From a virus, in the IMG/VR virus record IMGVR_UViG_3300008113_004802, positions 1 to 49,456 of that record: a stretch of 49,456 nucleotides of DNA. The stretch is one strand, 5' to 3'. Under the pieces are notes generated by a model, which saw only the letters and a program-made list of their open reading frames with translations, did not search any database and had not been told where the DNA came from. The position numbers were made by a program, and so were the translations under genes. Shown piece by piece: positions 47,700 through 49,456 of the stretch. The stretch's first letter is position 1. The number at the start of each line of letters is the position of its first letter.

Positions 47700-47927
47700 T
47701 TATCTCCATGCGTTAAATAAACCTAATAAACAAGTGACAATAGCCACAATATTTACTACTAATTGTGGACGATTCTTTACACGTATAGTCCATATCATAA
47801 ACATAATTGTACCTAATGTAAATGCTACAATGTTGTAGGGATAAACACTAGGTCCAATTGAATTACATACATGCCCAGCAATAATGAATACTGCACCTAT
47901 CCATTGCAGGGTATCGTTTAATTTCAT
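47700..47927 (-). CDS. membrane protein with three spans, 75 aa
   Basis: Three hydrophobic helices: LQWIGAVFIIAGHVCNSI, IVAFTLGTIMFMIWTI and VVNIVAIVTCLLGLF. RVKNRPQLVVN lies in the second loop. This type is found in other phages without function. ATGA overlap with the 72-aa gene. Confidence 0.68.
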   Translation of the reverse strand: MKLNDTLQWIGAVFIIAGHVCNSIGPSVYPYNIVAFTLGTIMFMIWTIRVKNRPQLVVNIVAIVTCLLGLFNAWR

Positions 47928-48142
47928 TCTTCAATGCCTAAAATTTCTATAACTTCATCAATCTCTAACAGTTCAATATCATAATATTCAGTGGTAAAAT
48001 TTGACTCCACGTCTGAATATAATTTCTTAGTCATTTCATTGCGGTACATTTCTAATGCATCTCTAATAATATTGCGGTTAGATACTGACAAGGTTATGTT
48101 TTTATAATCTTGTAATTCAAAAGAATATTGTGCTATGTTCAT
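47924..48142 (-). CDS. hypothetical acidic protein, 72 aa
   Basis: Not recognised. A soluble protein with a central helix (RNIIRDALEMYRNEMTKKLY) and an acidic C-terminus. Overlaps the GIY-YIG-like gene by one base. Confidence 0.6.
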   Translation of the reverse strand: MNIAQYSFELQDYKNITLSVSNRNIIRDALEMYRNEMTKKLYSDVESNFTTEYYDIELLEIDEVIEILGIEE

Positions 48143-48480
48143 TATTTTACTCCAAAAGTGTTTAATGCAGGTTGCATTGTGTTAATTAATTCTGTCTCAC
48201 GGCTATGTGCTGGCTTCTTACCACGCACAACCTCGATGACTCCAAATATAAAACTCTCGGCACCACGTTCACATAGGGCACGTGACAAACCCCAGTTTTT
48301 GTTCTCAGTCAAGGCACGTTGCATATGTTTTTGCATACGACGGCGTAGTGTCAAAAACACATTGCCTTTATATGACAATGCAGTTAAGCCGATATAATAC
48401 TCAAATGTTACAACATCTTGGATGTAGTAAATCACTTGGTTACGATCGGTCCTACGTTTGCGGGTGCTTTTTGAGTTCAT
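48142..48480 (-). CDS. GIY-YIG-like nuclease domain protein, 112 aa
   Basis: VIYYIQDVVTFEYYIGLTAL matches the GIY-YIG start (the two Tyr-containing strands), LRRRMQKHMQRA supplies the Arg and His, and the C-terminal ETELINTMQPALN supplies the metal-binding Glu and Asn. No DNA-binding module follows, so it is a minimal free-standing domain, either a homing-type nuclease or a repair/host-takeover nuclease. It has its own promoter. Confidence 0.75.
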   Translation of the reverse strand: MNSKSTRKRRTDRNQVIYYIQDVVTFEYYIGLTALSYKGNVFLTLRRRMQKHMQRALTENKNWGLSRALCERGAESFIFGVIEVVRGKKPAHSRETELINTMQPALNTFGVK

Positions 48481-48486
48481 GTATGT

Positions 48487-48515
48487 ATTGTAGCACCATT
48501 ACGAATTATTGTCAA
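48487..48515 (-). promoter_or_regulatory. sigma70 promoter, repeated family
   Basis: On the minus strand TTGACA, 17 bp, TACAAT with extended TGC, just after the stop of the HExxH gene. Confidence 0.85.
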
Positions 48516-48516
48516 G

Positions 48517-48954
48517 TTAGTGGTGGCCAACTAATTCCAATGCTTCTTTGAAGATTTTTTGTTGTCTATTTACAACATCTAATTCCCATGGTAGATTCTG
48601 ATATTCCTCATAACTCATTTCTTCCGGAAGTTTCTTAGTATAGGGAATACCATGCCAATAACACATACCATTTTGTGCTATTCTCAATTTACCAGTATGT
48701 TTCTGATTAATATGTATTAACTCATGGGTTAATACTTTAGGTAATGATTCATAACTAATATTATAGTTAATACCCAATCTATTATCTTTAAACTTATCTA
48801 TTCCACCATATACATTATGTTCTAATGGATATAAACAAACTTCTAATGATTCAGGTAATTCTATTATCTTTGATATTGCAGTAGCAAACGAGGTTATAAT
48901 AACTTCGTGTTTATAGCTTTGCTGATTGTTTTTGTAAAAGAATCTAATATACAC
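48517..48954 (-). CDS. HExxH zinc metallopeptidase-like protein, 145 aa
   Basis: LTHELIHINQKH is a zinc-binding HExxH motif in the middle of the protein. CYWHGIPY and EMSYEEYQNLPWELDV follow, with the Glu of WELDV in position for a third ligand. This combination occurs in phage proteins of unknown substrate. No signal peptide, so it is probably cytoplasmic or packaged. Confidence 0.7.
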   Translation of the reverse strand: MYIRFFYKNNQQSYKHEVIITSFATAISKIIELPESLEVCLYPLEHNVYGGIDKFKDNRLGINYNISYESLPKVLTHELIHINQKHTGKLRIAQNGMCYWHGIPYTKKLPEEMSYEEYQNLPWELDVVNRQQKIFKEALELVGHH

Positions 48955-48957
48955 AGA

Positions 48958-49425
48958 TTAGTTAGTATCTTCTGTTACTTTAAATCGGTTTGAATATTCA
49001 TAGTTAACTGTATCTAGATTCTCACGGAAAACAATAGCCCCATTACGTAAGTGAAATCTTCTAGCCATTTCAGTTTTAGGACTTAATGTAACAAATCTAG
49101 TAACACTAGGATATTCACGTTGAATGCCTTTTACTGCTTCAATTAATAACTCTTGACCTTTACCTGCTTTATAACTCCATATTGTGTAGAATACTGCAGT
49201 GGTCGGGACTGTTGCAGTAGTCTGCAAATCTGTAGTGTCTTGTGGTACAAAATCATGGAAACTAACACAAACCATCGCTTCTGGATTGTCTGCATTATCG
49301 TCGGTTAGTGCGGCAACCATTCTGCCGTTGCTGACTCTAAAGTCAGTTGGTATTTCAGGCCGAACGGGATCGTCCTTAATGAAATCAAGTAGTTTATTAG
49401 TGAGGTCTTTGATGAAGTGGAGCAT
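48958..49425 (-). CDS. GNAT-like N-acetyltransferase, 155 aa
   Basis: After an amphipathic N-terminus (MLHFIKDLTNKLLDFIK) the protein has a GNAT-like core: AMVCVSFHDF, AVFYTIWSYKAGKGQELLIEA (the acetyl-CoA loop KxGKGQxLL) and VTLSPKTEMARRFHLRNGA (the C-terminal helix-strand). Substrate unknown. A late-type box lies upstream, so the product may be made late or packaged. Confidence 0.65.
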   Translation of the reverse strand: MLHFIKDLTNKLLDFIKDDPVRPEIPTDFRVSNGRMVAALTDDNADNPEAMVCVSFHDFVPQDTTDLQTTATVPTTAVFYTIWSYKAGKGQELLIEAVKGIQREYPSVTRFVTLSPKTEMARRFHLRNGAIVFRENLDTVNYEYSNRFKVTEDTN

Positions 49426-49432
49426 AGTAAAT

Positions 49433-49442
49433 GTATTTAGTC
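49433..49442 (-). promoter_or_regulatory. T4-late-like promoter box GACTAAATAC
   Basis: On the minus strand the box is followed after 7 bp by the ATG of the GNAT-like gene. Confidence 0.35.
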
Positions 49443-49456
49443 ATAGCGCATAAAAT

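Noticed and set aside
1-49456. tRNA or rRNA genes
   Set aside because: No T-loop consensus in a fitting context and no rRNA-like sequence was seen on reading; a tRNAscan run could still find a divergent one.
1-49456. A bacterial chromosome segment or genomic island, because of clpX, clpP, iscU, erpA, infA, rpsU and curli genes
   Set aside because: Gene size, packing, overlap style, fibre genes, ligase, deaminase and promoter repeats are those of a large phage, and the bacterial-type genes are interleaved with phage-type genes without their usual operon partners. An assembly chimera cannot be fully excluded without reads.

Overview
The window looks like a piece of a large, AT-rich tailed phage genome with T4-like traits, probably infecting a Gram-negative (likely proteobacterial) freshwater or marine host. 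The phage reading rests on tightly packed small genes with ATGA/TAATG overlaps, an ATP-dependent DNA ligase of T4 gp30 type, dCMP deaminase, MazG-like and 5'-nucleotidase enzymes, giant fibre/adhesin genes, a SprT-like protein, many short conserved phage-type proteins, and two promoter classes: near-consensus sigma70 promoters with a fixed 17-bp spacer, and T4-late-like ATAAATAC boxes. No terminase, capsid or polymerase gene lies in the window, so placement is by inference. No tRNA, CRISPR array, integrase or transposase was seen.

Layout. 1-7 kb (+): DNA ligase (cut by the left edge), small genes, an aminotransferase/radical-SAM pair, an acidic zinc-ribbon protein and a membrane coiled-coil protein. 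7-13 kb: a proteostasis and translation block with ClpX, ribosomal protein bS21, IbpA-type Hsp20 (with a ROSE-like leader), ClpS and ClpP, interleaved with a degenerate metallophosphoesterase, a Lys-Ala-Pro-rich protein, a SprT-like metalloprotein and a 359-aa protein with a T4-type capsid-targeting-like N-terminus. 12.8-14.9 kb: small proteins, most behind its own copy of a repeated promoter-leader. 14.9-20.3 kb (+): metallophosphoesterase, cupin-like, MazG-like, dCMP deaminase, DUF3307 and hypotheticals in a translationally coupled chain.

20.4-34.7 kb (-): the most unusual region. Read in transcription order it encodes CsgF, CsgG, a curlin-repeat protein, a FecR-domain protein, a 57-aa protein, a second curlin-repeat protein, two small membrane-type proteins, a 1986-aa adhesin with three seven-repeat RCC1 propellers, a start-less repeat fragment, and a CHASE2 adenylate/guanylate-cyclase receptor. 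This looks like a surface-fibre secretion and sensing module carried by a phage.

34.8-42.1 kb (+): small membrane proteins including a paralogous pair and a DUF4337 protein, 5'-nucleotidase, AbrB-like protein, translation initiation factor IF-1, Fe/Mn superoxide dismutase, the Fe-S assembly trio IscU-IscA-ErpA, a GNAT-like protein and a fibre-like structural protein, closed by a strong bidirectional terminator. 42.1-49.4 kb (-): mostly small genes behind sigma70-type promoters, an OGG-fold-like protein, a His-rich exported protein, a GIY-YIG-like nuclease, an HExxH protein and a GNAT-like protein.

Taken together the phage appears to bring its own parts for proteolysis (ClpX, ClpP, ClpS), ribosome tuning (bS21, IF-1), iron-sulphur assembly and oxidative protection, nucleotide supply, and an envelope curli-like export module with a possible cyclic-nucleotide sensor. 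All function calls are from sequence reading alone; no database search was run.
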